From: Sulfuricurvum sp.
GTDB taxonomy: Bacteria > Campylobacterota > Campylobacteria > Campylobacterales > Sulfurimonadaceae
Reading direction: 5' to 3'
NCBI RefSeq assembly: GCF_023229695.1
Contig: NZ_JALNYS010000020.1
Coordinates: 1-57,256 of the forward strand
DNA: 57,256 bases
Under the pieces are notes generated by a model. It saw only the letters and a program-made list of their open reading frames with translations. It made no database searches and was not told the DNA's origin. The translations under genes were made by a program, and so were the position numbers. Below, in pieces: positions 42,850 through 51,249 of this stretch (its first letter is position 1; each line of letters begins with the position of its first letter).

Positions 42850-43195
42850 AAATTTAGCACGTAATTTGAGTAATATCAAAGCTCTTTCAAATACAAATTT
42901 AAAGCTATTTAGACAATTTTATTTGACATATCCTCAAATAAGTCAGACAGTGCCTGACCAATTTGCATTGCCGTTTCAAAAAAGTCAGGCACTGCCTGAC
43001 GAATTACAAACTATCGGTCTGATACTGTGTGCGACGAAAAATCATACCAAAGTAGAGTATGCTACGGCGGGGCTAAGTAATCAGCTTTTTGTTTCAAAAT
43101 ACAAAATTAATCTCCCTTCCCTAGAAGCGATAGAGGAATTTATCGAAGAGGAGTTGGGTGAACTTCAAAAAGATATTAAAGGAATTGAACAATAA
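42830..43195 (+). pseudogene. Internally deleted DUF1016/YhcG-type nuclease gene
   Basis: The 121-residue frame begins LLENLARNLS ... LKLFRQFYLTYPQI, the motif near the middle of DUF1016 (YhcG) proteins, then jumps at about residue 55 to LPDELQTIGLILCATKNHTK, from the C-terminal PDDEXK nuclease half (…EYATAGLSNQLFVSKY). A normal member is over 300 residues, so roughly half is missing and the two ends are fused in frame. QTVPDQFALPFQKSQALPDE at the junction repeats the AL/VPD-like unit. It starts from TTG 42830 overlapping hepT. Probably a relic. Confidence 0.65.
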
Positions 43196-44007
43196 TGGAA
43201 TTTTGGAACCACATTTACGAGCATTTTAATCCGGTAGCGTTTACGATCGGCTCCATTCCTGTCCATTGGTATGGGTTAATGTATGTCTTGGCGCTGCTCT
43301 CTGCACTCATGATTGCGAAATGGATCGTTGAAAAAGATCATATCGCGATTACCCGAATGGAGCTGGACGACTATTTTATCTATGCTGAAATCGGTGTCAT
43401 TCTGGGGGCGCGGTTGGGGTATGTCCTTTTTTACGATATCCATACCTCCTATTACCTGAGCCATCCGTGGCAGATATTCAATCCGTTTGTCGACGGAGAG
43501 TTTACCGGGATTCGGGGAATGAGTTTTCATGGGGCGATCATCGGCTTTTTGGCCGCATCCTATCTTTATCACCGTCGTCACGGGATTCCGTTCGGACGGC
43601 TCATGGATTTGGTTGCCGTTTCGGTGCCGCTGGGCTACGTCTTCGGACGGATCGGGAATTTTCTCAATCAGGAACTCGTAGGTCGTGCGACCGACGTGCC
43701 GTGGGGGATATTCGTCTACGATACCCTCCGCCACCCTTCGCAGCTGTATGAAGCGTTTGTGGAAGGGATCGTCGTCTTTGTCATCATCTATCTCTACCGC
43801 AAGCGCAAAGCGTTCGAGGGGGAGCTGATTTTGCTCTATGGCGTGGCATACGGCATCGGACGGGGAGTGGTCGAGTTTTATCGCGCCCCCGATGCGCAGA
43901 TCGGGTATCTCATCGGCGAATGGATGACGCTGGGGATGGCCCTTAGTTTTGCGATGGCAGCGGTTTCGGCGCTGATATGGGTCTATTTTAAGCGACGTTT
44001 GTCCTGA
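43195..44007 (+). CDS. lgt: Phosphatidylglycerol-prolipoprotein diacylglyceryl transferase
   Basis: 270 residues with seven membrane helices. It adds diacylglycerol to the lipobox Cys of prolipoproteins. The signature GRIGNFLNQELVGR is present, as are HWYGLMYVLAL, GMSFHGAIIG and HPSQLYEA, all conserved in Lgt. Its ATG shares one base with the stop of the DUF1016 relic (TAATG). Substrates in this window include the small lipoprotein at 48471. Confidence 0.97.
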   Translation: MEFWNHIYEHFNPVAFTIGSIPVHWYGLMYVLALLSALMIAKWIVEKDHIAITRMELDDYFIYAEIGVILGARLGYVLFYDIHTSYYLSHPWQIFNPFVDGEFTGIRGMSFHGAIIGFLAASYLYHRRHGIPFGRLMDLVAVSVPLGYVFGRIGNFLNQELVGRATDVPWGIFVYDTLRHPSQLYEAFVEGIVVFVIIYLYRKRKAFEGELILLYGVAYGIGRGVVEFYRAPDAQIGYLIGEWMTLGMALSFAMAAVSALIWVYFKRRLS

Positions 44008-44049
44008 GCTTAAGGAAACGCGTTGTCGAAGGAAAAAGGTTCGACAGGC

Positions 44050-45276
44050 TCACCGTGAAAGGGACGTTTGCGTAAAGCGGATACAGAAACGGTGAACCCC
44101 TTCGTCATACCGATAATTGAGGCTGAAATCATGCAGTTCGCACACCGATTTGGCGATATAAAGCCCTAATCCCAATCCTCCACTCCCTTGCTCGGTGACA
44201 AAAGCTTCAAAGGCCTCTTCAATAGGACGATTGAGTGCCTCTCCGTGATTACGGACACAAATCCCCTCGTCGGTGCAATCGATTATGATCGGCAGAGAGG
44301 ATGCATGGCGATGGGCATTGTCGATTAGATTTTGCAGAGCACTGGTAAAGAGAAGAGGATCGACGTAAAGCATTTTTTGGCATCCTGTTACACGTACCGC
44401 TTCTTCGGAGATCAGAAGATTTTTCAGAGCCGTATTGATGAGAGTCTCCAATTTTGCATTCTCACGTTCCAGCGCAAATGCGTGCATTTTTTCGATTTCC
44501 GCCATCTGCGTGATTAGGCTCTCCATCCGTGAAAAGAGTTTTCCGAGGAGGAGGATATTGGGACGCGGCTCTTCGAGTTCGACGATCAGTTTCCCTTTGG
44601 TAATGGGGGTTTTGAGTTCGTGCATCATGTTTCGAAGAAACAGCTCTCGTGAGGCTTTGAGCTTCGCCTGCTTTTCGAGGGCGGATTGAAATTCGTTGGA
44701 GATGAGGGCAATTTCGTCCCTCCCTTTGCTTCGGATGTTGATATCGATCTCCCCTTCGCCGTAGCGGCGGATCTCTTCAAAAAGGGTTTTGAGGGGACGG
44801 AGGTTTTGCCACAGGAGAAGATACATGCTTACCAGTCCTCCGAAGAGGGCAAAAAAGAGGAACCAGACAAAATAGTAGCTTTGCCCCTCGGCAGTATCCC
44901 GATAGTACATCGTGCAGTGTTCCCCCGCAAGTTCGTAGATGAACCCCTGATCATCTTTGTAAATCGTGACGGAGATATTGCGCGAACGCAGTTTGGAACG
45001 CAACGGCGAAGGGAGGCGGATCGCTTCACAATGGGGTGTTCTCCCCTCTATACTCTGAAATCCTGCCGCTTCGAGTTCGTTGTTCTGATCCATACAGGTG
45101 CGGGCTTTGCTCTCTTCGACAATCTGGGAGAGCTCCATCGAACGGTGGGTCAGGAGATGGAACTTCTGCCGTTCCTGCTCATGCAACGCCGAGAGAAACA
45201 GCAAGATCAAAACGAGCAGTGCCAGAAAAAAGAAAAGGTGCAGTTTGAAAAAAACGGAATGGCGGCGGGCAATCAT
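44050..45276 (-). CDS. Sensor histidine kinase, CpxA/ArsS-like
   Basis: 408 residues from the ATG at 45276, which overlaps the regulator stop (ATGA). Two membrane helices (about 10-33 and 134-157) enclose a 100-residue periplasmic domain with Cys pair candidates (KARTCMDQ, TPHCEAIR, EHCTMYY). A HAMP linker follows, then His in LRNMMHELKTPI, N box QNLIDNAHRH and G box GGLGLGLYIAK. The missing DxG motif (CVRNHGEALN) marks a weak ATP lid. Neighbours (CpxP-like protein, then regulator) suggest an envelope or metal stress sensor. Downstream of the stop is a short lgt-convergent gap. Confidence 0.9.
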   Translation of the reverse strand: MIARRHSVFFKLHLFFFLALLVLILLFLSALHEQERQKFHLLTHRSMELSQIVEESKARTCMDQNNELEAAGFQSIEGRTPHCEAIRLPSPLRSKLRSRNISVTIYKDDQGFIYELAGEHCTMYYRDTAEGQSYYFVWFLFFALFGGLVSMYLLLWQNLRPLKTLFEEIRRYGEGEIDINIRSKGRDEIALISNEFQSALEKQAKLKASRELFLRNMMHELKTPITKGKLIVELEEPRPNILLLGKLFSRMESLITQMAEIEKMHAFALERENAKLETLINTALKNLLISEEAVRVTGCQKMLYVDPLLFTSALQNLIDNAHRHASSLPIIIDCTDEGICVRNHGEALNRPIEEAFEAFVTEQGSGGLGLGLYIAKSVCELHDFSLNYRYDEGVHRFCIRFTQTSLSR

Positions 45277-45935
45277 AAAGTAAACTGGTATCCCATGCCG
45301 CGAATGGAGCGGATGATGGTCGGATGTCGGGGATTGGATTCGATCTTTTGGCGGATTCGGCTGATCAGAACATCGATGCTCCGTTCCGAACTCTCCCACT
45401 GGATCGATTCGACGTTGTTGGCGATAAAGTCACGGGATATGATCTGGCGGCGGTGTTTAATCAGCAGTGCAAGGAGTTCAAACTCGGCGCGGGTGAGGGG
45501 GAGGAGGGAACCCTCTTTGGTGATGCCGTTCTCCTCTACCCGGAAGGTTTCAGCGGAGGTTTGAACCATTTTACCGCGCGTGCGGCGAAGGAGACTCTGT
45601 ATCCGTGCGACGAGCTCACGCGGCTCATAGGGTTTGGGGAGATAGTCGTCGGCACCCAGCTCCAGAGCGATCACCTTGTCCCCCAGATCGCTTCGGGCTG
45701 ATGAGATGATGATGGGGATATCGCTTCGCTGCCGGAGCTCTTTGCACACCTCCAGACCGTCCATATCGGGGAGGGTCAGATCGAGTAAAACCAGATCGTA
45801 TGATTCGATCCCCAGTGAAGCGAGAGCCGCTTTGGGGTGGGGGTAGGCGATCACCTCCATTTGGTAGCGGCCGAGATATTGCCCTAACAGGTCCGATATC
45901 TCGAGATCGTCTTCAATCAGGAGGATTTTAATCAT
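45273..45935 (-). CDS. OmpR-family response regulator, CpxR/ArsR-like
   Basis: 220 residues. The receiver has LLIEDD, phosphorylated Asp in LVLLDLTLPDMDG and Lys in YLPKPYEP. The winged-helix domain has LTRAEFELLALLIKH, SSERSIDVLISRIRQKIE and IRGMGYQFTL. It starts two bases after the Spy-like gene and overlaps the kinase by four bases. Likely controls the operon including the periplasmic protein. Confidence 0.93.
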   Translation of the reverse strand: MIKILLIEDDLEISDLLGQYLGRYQMEVIAYPHPKAALASLGIESYDLVLLDLTLPDMDGLEVCKELRQRSDIPIIISSARSDLGDKVIALELGADDYLPKPYEPRELVARIQSLLRRTRGKMVQTSAETFRVEENGITKEGSLLPLTRAEFELLALLIKHRRQIISRDFIANNVESIQWESSERSIDVLISRIRQKIESNPRHPTIIRSIRGMGYQFTL

Positions 45936-45937
45936 GC

Positions 45938-46321
45938 TTATTTAGTGTCGCACGCTTTGCATCCCATACCGTTTTTGGGCATGAGGGGTGCACCCTTCGG
46001 ATTGCATTTTTTACAGGTTTTGGTCAAAGAGGCTTCAAATTTTGTACGTTGCTCCGGAGTGAGAACCGCCATCATTTTTTCGTGATGTTCGTTATGGAAC
46101 GCTTTTGCCTCTTCGCGCAGTTTTTGGATTTCCCCTTTTTGGTCATCGTTCAGCCCCAAATTTTCAAACTGTTTCGGAAGTTTAGAGGTGTCGCATTGGC
46201 ATTTTCCCGCCATTTTATTTCCCATAGGGCCGTTTCCGCAGTTCATCATCCCTTGTTGGTTTGGACATGCCATTAGGGCAGTCGCCCCCAGAATCAGTGC
46301 GATACTTAGAAATTTTTTCAT
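45938..46321 (-). CDS. Cys-rich Spy/CpxP-like periplasmic protein
   Basis: 127 residues. A signal peptide (about 1-18, ending ALMA) is followed by a Met- and Cys-rich segment (PNQQGMMNCGNGPMGNKM, KCQC) and then the CpxP/Spy helices with the family LTPEQR motif. The C-terminus has two more Cys pairs (CKKC, CKAC). Spy and CpxP are periplasmic chaperones or feedback inhibitors; the extra Cys/Met/His suggests metal binding (Cu, Zn). It heads the operon with a two-component system. Confidence 0.8.
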   Translation of the reverse strand: MKKFLSIALILGATALMACPNQQGMMNCGNGPMGNKMAGKCQCDTSKLPKQFENLGLNDDQKGEIQKLREEAKAFHNEHHEKMMAVLTPEQRTKFEASLTKTCKKCNPKGAPLMPKNGMGCKACDTK

Positions 46322-46402
46322 CGGTTTCTCCGTTGTTGTAGTTTTGATAGTGGTATCATAGGGAAATTCGAATAATAGCGGATCAATCGACTGTTAACAA
46401 GA

Positions 46403-47443
46403 TTAACGGACGTTATGATCATGGGTGACGCTTCCGGTAATGCGCATCAGGGTCAAGAAAAGGACGGTGATCGCCGGACCGATAATCATCCCCCAAAAAC
46501 CGAAGGTACTCAACCCGGCAATAATTGCAAAGAAAATGATGAGTTCGTTGATTTTCTCTTCGGGCTTGATCAGTTTTTGATTGATGATTTTGATAATAAC
46601 CGGTTTGATAAAGGTGTCGGCAATCAGTGAAATGACGATGGTAGTATACAGCGCGATAAAGAGGGCGTCATGGCTATTGCCTTGGGAGAGTTCAAAGAGG
46701 GAGAAGGGGAGCCACATAATGACTCCTCCGACAACGGGGATGAGGGAAGCAAATCCGTACATGATGCCGAATAAAAGGCCGTTATACCCCATGTATTCGA
46801 TCGCTATACCAAAAAGGGCCCCTTCAAAAACGGCCGTAGCGAGGATCGAATAAAAGACGACGCTCATCGAAGAGCGCATCTCGAAGAGGATCAGGGTACT
46901 CTCCTGCTGCGGAAAATGGGCCGAATTTTTGAAGAAGTCGAAAATATTTTTACCGTAATAGAGGGCGATAAAATAGAAAACCAGAATAAAAACGGTACTG
47001 GAGAGAAAAGACATGGCAAATCCGCCGAGTCGGCTGGCGTAATCGAGGGAGTGTTGGGCAATCGCACTCGGATCGAACTGGCTTAGCGAGTGCTCCATCC
47101 TCACTTCGATCGTGGAGAGGGCCGGGGGGAGATGTCCGATCCATCCGCGAAGGTAGAGTTCAAATTTTTGCAAGAAAGAGGGGTCAAGATTTTGGAGCAT
47201 CACGGTGAGATGAAATAAAAAATAGCCGACCGGAGCAAAGAAAAGGGCCGATAAGGCCAGAGTGGAGAGGACCGATGCCCAAAACTGGCTGCGGGTGAGA
47301 CGGTAAAACCCCGTATGAATGTTATGGGTAGAGACGGCGAGCAGGGACGCTACAATAATACTCATCCAAAAAGGCTCATACAACCGGTACATGCCAAAGG
47401 AAACGGCCAGCAGCAAACCGATCGTAAAATATTCGCGTTTCAT
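46403..47443 (-). CDS. AI-2E family transporter (PerM-like)
   Basis: 346 residues with about eight membrane helices: paired helices near 10-40, a long amphipathic region, then helices from 140. The sequence of helices 3-6 (FGIMYGFASLIPVVGGVIMWLP) is the family signature. Members export autoinducer-2 or sodium/proton-coupled substrates; the substrate here cannot be told. It lies five bases after ruvB and so ends the panB-lipoprotein-ruvB operon. Confidence 0.9.
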   Translation of the reverse strand: MKREYFTIGLLLAVSFGMYRLYEPFWMSIIVASLLAVSTHNIHTGFYRLTRSQFWASVLSTLALSALFFAPVGYFLFHLTVMLQNLDPSFLQKFELYLRGWIGHLPPALSTIEVRMEHSLSQFDPSAIAQHSLDYASRLGGFAMSFLSSTVFILVFYFIALYYGKNIFDFFKNSAHFPQQESTLILFEMRSSMSVVFYSILATAVFEGALFGIAIEYMGYNGLLFGIMYGFASLIPVVGGVIMWLPFSLFELSQGNSHDALFIALYTTIVISLIADTFIKPVIIKIINQKLIKPEEKINELIIFFAIIAGLSTFGFWGMIIGPAITVLFLTLMRITGSVTHDHNVR

Positions 47444-47448
47444 GGGTG

Positions 47449-48471
47449 TTATCCTTGGGGATAGGATTCAAATAAGCCGTGCTGAGGTACGCCGAATTTG
47501 AGCAGTTCATAGGTTTTAGGGGTTGCAAGACGACCTCTCGCCGTCCGTTCCAGATAGCCGTTGGCCAGAAGATAGGGTTCGAGTACATCTTCGATCGTCC
47601 CCTCGTCTTCGCTGAGTGCTGCGGCGATGGTGGATAGACCCATGGCCCTCCCTTTTGCATCCATCAGGAGTTTCAGGAGACGGATGTCCATCTCATCGAA
47701 TCCGTGGGCGTTGATCCCCAGTTGGTCGAGGGCGTATCGGGAACGCTCATGCAAAATGGTCGCTTCGTTGGCGACATCGGCAAAATCGCGTACCCGCTTA
47801 AGCAGCCGTAGGGCGATACGGGGGGTGCCTCGGGATCGTTTGGCGATTTCATGCGCCGCTTTGGGATCGATCTCTTTTCCCAATTTGAGAGCGGCTTTGG
47901 TCACAATGGTGCAGAGCTCTTCGGGGGTGTAAAACTGCATCCGAAAATTCATCCCGAACCGGTCGCGCAGGGGATTGGAGAGCATTCCGGCACGGGTGGT
48001 CGCTCCGATTAGGGTAAAGCGGGGGAGATCGATTTTCACCGTCTGTGCCGCCGGACCGCTCCCGATAATGATGTCGAGACGAAAATCTTCCATAGAGGGG
48101 TAGAGAATCTCTTCGACTGCGGGAGAGAGGCGGTGAATTTCATCGATAAAGAGGATATCCCCCTCTTCGAGATTGGTGAGGATGGCGGCCAGATCGCCGC
48201 TTTTTTCGATCATCGGGGCGGCGGTGACTTTGATATTGCTCCCCATCTCGTTGGCGATGATCAGGGCGAGGGTCGTTTTTCCCAGACCGGGGGGACCGTA
48301 AAAGAGGACGTGGTCGAGCGCTTCGCGGCGCTTGCTGCTTGCTTCGATAAAAACACCCAGATTTTTTTTGATTTGCTCTTGCCCGATATACTCATCCCAT
48401 GCGCTGGGACGAAGGGAGGTCTCAGTCACCTCTTCGGCGGTGAATTTTTCGATTTCGATGATACGTTCCAT
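47449..48471 (-). CDS. ruvB: Holliday junction branch-migration ATPase RuvB
   Basis: 340 residues from the ATG at 48471; upstream codons in frame belong to the lipoprotein gene. Hexameric AAA+ motor that drives Holliday junction migration with RuvA. Walker A is GPPGLGKTT and Walker B DILFIDEIHRL, sensor 1 is IGATTRAGM, and the arginine finger region is NPLRDRFG. The C-terminal winged helix (RTARGRLATPKTYELL) is intact. The ATG overlaps the lipoprotein stop (TAATG). Confidence 0.98.
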   Translation of the reverse strand: MERIIEIEKFTAEEVTETSLRPSAWDEYIGQEQIKKNLGVFIEASSKRREALDHVLFYGPPGLGKTTLALIIANEMGSNIKVTAAPMIEKSGDLAAILTNLEEGDILFIDEIHRLSPAVEEILYPSMEDFRLDIIIGSGPAAQTVKIDLPRFTLIGATTRAGMLSNPLRDRFGMNFRMQFYTPEELCTIVTKAALKLGKEIDPKAAHEIAKRSRGTPRIALRLLKRVRDFADVANEATILHERSRYALDQLGINAHGFDEMDIRLLKLLMDAKGRAMGLSTIAAALSEDEGTIEDVLEPYLLANGYLERTARGRLATPKTYELLKFGVPQHGLFESYPQG

Positions 48472-48680
48472 TAGTGATAAATCTTTTGTGCTTGAAATTG
48501 ATCGTATGTCTGGCTGTGACTGGCGATGCACTGCTGCCGTTCATCGGGGCTTAGAATGCGATTGCATTTTTGTTTTTCCATCTCCTGCAAGGTTGCATAG
48601 GTCGTGGCATTCATACTTGAACATCCGGTTAAAAGGAGCAGGAAAGCAAGGATCGTGAGATTAATAAGTGTATGCGTCAC
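48471..48680 (-). CDS. Small lipoprotein between panB and ruvB
   Basis: 69 residues from GTG 48680, chosen because AGAGGA sits 8 bases before it; the longer upstream frame is inside panB. The signal peptide ends in the lipobox LLLLTGC, so the mature lipoprotein starts at Cys with about 48 residues, rich in Gln, Cys and Lys. Not recognised. It overlaps panB by 20 bases and ruvB by one base, so all are translationally linked. Processing would use Lgt at 43195. Confidence 0.75.
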   Translation of the reverse strand: MTHTLINLTILAFLLLLTGCSSMNATTYATLQEMEKQKCNRILSPDERQQCIASHSQTYDQFQAQKIYH

Positions 48681-49449
48681 TCGGAAATCCTCTGCTTTGT
48701 ACGTCAGTTTTGTAATCAAAAACCGCATTTTTAACCGCTGCTGCACCGTTCATATACTGCTTGACGAATTTGGGGACAAACGGTTCATAGAACCCCAACA
48801 TATCGGAGAAGACCAATACCTGACCGTCCACGCCGTTACCGGCACCGATCCCGATGACGGGGATGGAGACGCTTCGGGCGACGCGGGTCGCAACCTCGGC
48901 GATTACCCCTTCGATGACGAGGATAAAGGCACCGGCTTTTTCAATCGCCTGCGCATCCGCGATGAGAGAGAGGGCCTCCTCCTCATTTTTTCCTTTGATC
49001 TTGTAGCCCCCCTCGGCACGGACGCTTTGGGGGAGTAATCCGATATGGCCGCACACCGCAAGGCCGTTTTGCACCAGATGCTCAACGATGGGGGCTTTAT
49101 CAGCCCCCCCCTCGATTTTGACCGCATCGGCCGGACTCTCCTGATAGACGCGGATCGCATTCAGGAGGGCCGTTTTGGTGTCGATATAGGTGCCAAACGG
49201 CATGTCGGTGATGACGAACGTGTCGGGAGCGCCTTTGCAGACGGCGTTGGTATGATAGATCATTTGATCCATCGTGACACCGAGAGTGTCGCCATTGCCG
49301 CCGAAACTCATGGTAAGGCTGTCTCCCACCAATAACAAATCGGCACTTTCCGACAATAAACGGGAAAACAGCGCATCATAGGCGGTGATCATCACCAGCG
49401 GCTCTGAGTTTTTTCGTTTTTTGATCGTACTGATGGTCAGTTTTTTCAT
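48661..49449 (-). CDS. panB: 3-methyl-2-oxobutanoate hydroxymethyltransferase
   Basis: 262 residues. It adds a hydroxymethyl group to ketoisovalerate in pantothenate (CoA) synthesis. Conserved parts are VMITAYDALFSRLL, LLVGDSLTMSFGG (metal-binding Asp), AVKIEGG and the catalytic Glu region VIEGVIAEV. GIGAGNGVDGQVLVFSDMLG is the C-terminal signature. First gene of the panB-lipoprotein-ruvB-AI-2E operon. Confidence 0.97.
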   Translation of the reverse strand: MKKLTISTIKKRKNSEPLVMITAYDALFSRLLSESADLLLVGDSLTMSFGGNGDTLGVTMDQMIYHTNAVCKGAPDTFVITDMPFGTYIDTKTALLNAIRVYQESPADAVKIEGGADKAPIVEHLVQNGLAVCGHIGLLPQSVRAEGGYKIKGKNEEEALSLIADAQAIEKAGAFILVIEGVIAEVATRVARSVSIPVIGIGAGNGVDGQVLVFSDMLGFYEPFVPKFVKQYMNGAAAVKNAVFDYKTDVQSRGFPSDAYTY

Positions 49450-49581
49450 TCTTCTTTTTCTCCCGTCGGGGGACTCTGGATTATAGTTCGTATATTACCC
49501 TAAATTTTTAGGTACGTCTCTATCCTGAGCATTTTGTCAGATTAAAAGCGGTATAATTTTGAGATATCAGGAGAATTTGTT

Positions 49582-49986
49582 ATGGGCGTACGGAGCGGGT
49601 TAGAAGCCAATTTTGACTTTGAAATTATTGACGAGTTTCTAGACCACTACGCAATGATGGTAGAGATTATGGAAGGGCTGATTATCGATTTGGGCCATCC
49701 ACAGCGGTATCGCCGGAGTGTCGAAGAGCTGTTCCGTATTTTCCATAACATTAAATCGGCGACCGGTTATCTTCAGCTGGAGTCGATGGTGCGGCTTGCG
49801 GCGTTTGTCGAAGATGCGCTTGAACAGCTGCGGGAGCGTGAGCGTCCGGCAAATGCCGAGACGGTAACATGGCTGATCAGCGTTGCCGATATGTTCATGC
49901 AGTGGCAGGAAGATTTCAAGATGGACAACGACCTCGCCAAAATCAATTTTTCCCTTTTAATTTTACCCGATATGGAGATAGCGTGA
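49582..49986 (+). CDS. Stand-alone HPt phosphotransfer protein
   Basis: 134 residues, all helical. The phosphoacceptor is His in ELFRIFHNIKSATGYLQ, the HPt motif (about residue 55). Residues 8-40 (FDFEIIDEFLDHYAMMVEIM) form the first helix pair. There is no kinase or receiver on the chain or next to it, so it must serve a relay encoded elsewhere. The trpA GTG lies in its stop codon (GTGA), so the two are translationally coupled for no obvious reason. Confidence 0.85.
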   Translation: MGVRSGLEANFDFEIIDEFLDHYAMMVEIMEGLIIDLGHPQRYRRSVEELFRIFHNIKSATGYLQLESMVRLAAFVEDALEQLRERERPANAETVTWLISVADMFMQWQEDFKMDNDLAKINFSLLILPDMEIA

Positions 49987-50723
49987 AGCAACTTGTAGCG
50001 TACATTACAGCAGGATATCCCGACAAAAATTTTACTGTTGATCTGGCTTTGGCCCTGGGGCAAAACGGCGTTGATACCCTTGAACTGGGGGTCCCCTTTT
50101 CCGATCCGGTAGCGGATGGCCCGGTGATTGAAGCCGCGAACGGACGTTCGCTCGAAAACGGTTTCCGGTTTGCCGATATCCTTACAATCTCCGAAGCGAT
50201 TGCCCCCTCAATCGATACGTTATGGATGGGGTACTTCAATCCGTTTTACCAATATGGGATTGAAAAACTTCTCGACCGTGCACAAAAAATCGGGGTAAAC
50301 GGTCTCATTATCCCCGATGTCCCCTACGAAGAGGCAAAAGGGTATCACTCTTTGTTTGAGAGCCGAAATCTCGCCAATATCAGTTTTGTCGCTCCGACGG
50401 ACGGCGAAGAGCGGATCGCGCTGATCACGGCGGAGGCACGTAAATTTATCTATCTTGTCGCCTATGCCGGGATTACCGGAAGCGGCAAAAGCGAAGATTT
50501 GGCTCCGGTTTTGGAGATGATCAAGCGCCACAGTACTACTCCGGTCTACGTCGGATTCGGGGTCAATGAAAAAACGGCACAAGAAAAGGTGCAGGGGGCA
50601 GACGGTGTGATCGTCGGTTCTGCCATTGTCAACGTCCTTTTGGACGATACACTGAATCATACTCAGAAAATTTCCAAATGTTGTGAGATTACCCGCAATA
50701 TTAAATCGTTGATTAACAGTTAA
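49983..50723 (+). CDS. trpA: Tryptophan synthase alpha subunit
   Basis: 246 residues from GTG 49983 with GGAG about 8 bases before; the 49869 frame upstream is shadow of the HPt gene. It splits indole-3-glycerol phosphate to indole. The catalytic Glu is in TLELGVPFSDPVADGP, Asp in LIIPDVPYEEA, and YAGITGSGK is the phosphate loop. No other trp genes are near, so the trp pathway is scattered in this genome. Confidence 0.96.
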   Translation: MKQLVAYITAGYPDKNFTVDLALALGQNGVDTLELGVPFSDPVADGPVIEAANGRSLENGFRFADILTISEAIAPSIDTLWMGYFNPFYQYGIEKLLDRAQKIGVNGLIIPDVPYEEAKGYHSLFESRNLANISFVAPTDGEERIALITAEARKFIYLVAYAGITGSGKSEDLAPVLEMIKRHSTTPVYVGFGVNEKTAQEKVQGADGVIVGSAIVNVLLDDTLNHTQKISKCCEITRNIKSLINS

Positions 50724-50726
50724 TAG

Positions 50727-50735
50727 TGCTATAAT
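50727..50735 (+). promoter_or_regulatory. Extended -10 of ssrA
   Basis: TGCTATAAT is an extended -10 box with TATAAT at 50730-50735, about 26 bases before the tmRNA 5' end. A weak -35 lies near 50709. Confidence 0.6.
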
Positions 50736-50760
50736 TGCACCCTGACTTCGGTTATCACGT

Positions 50761-51132
50761 GGGGGCGACATGGCTTCGACTGGATCAAGAAGGTTTAGGT
50801 TGCATCGCCGGACTGAGCAGCTCCGTTACACGGCTCACACTTGCTTAAACGCAAACAACACTAATTACCGTCCTGCTTACGCTGTAGCGTAAGTTTAATT
50901 TAATTTAGGACTGCGCTACCTTCCTATGCTATAACCGGAAGGGCTTGGCGTATAACCCCTGTGATAGCTATACTCCCGGAATGCCTCGGACGGGAACGAA
51001 TTTAGAGGATTGGACGCAGTAGCTTTGCTCGATTGTGCGAGAGCGTTTGAAACACAAACAACGATACTAAGCATGTAGACGCCTTTACTCTCTTGGTTTA
51101 GGACTCCGGTTCAATCCCGGACGCCTCCACCA
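50761..51132 (+). ncRNA. ssrA: Transfer-messenger RNA (tmRNA)
   Basis: 372 bases. The 5' GGGGGCG pairs with the 3' CGCCTCC (one G-U) followed by ACCA, forming the tRNA-like acceptor, and GGACTCCGGTTCAATCCC near the end is the T-arm. The resume codon GCA at 50851 opens the tag ANNTNYRPAYAVA, followed by TAA at 50890-50892; this is of the Campylobacterota type. tmRNA frees stalled ribosomes and tags products for degradation. Its 3' end is a common integration site, and an AT-rich island follows. Confidence 0.96.
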
Positions 51133-51249
51133 AAACTTCAAATTATTTCCCTACCTAATAAAATTATTTTTAGAAATAATAGACACTTTTGTTTATTTAT
51201 TGACATCTATGTTATCATAACTAAATCAGATATTATAAAAAGTGAAGAA

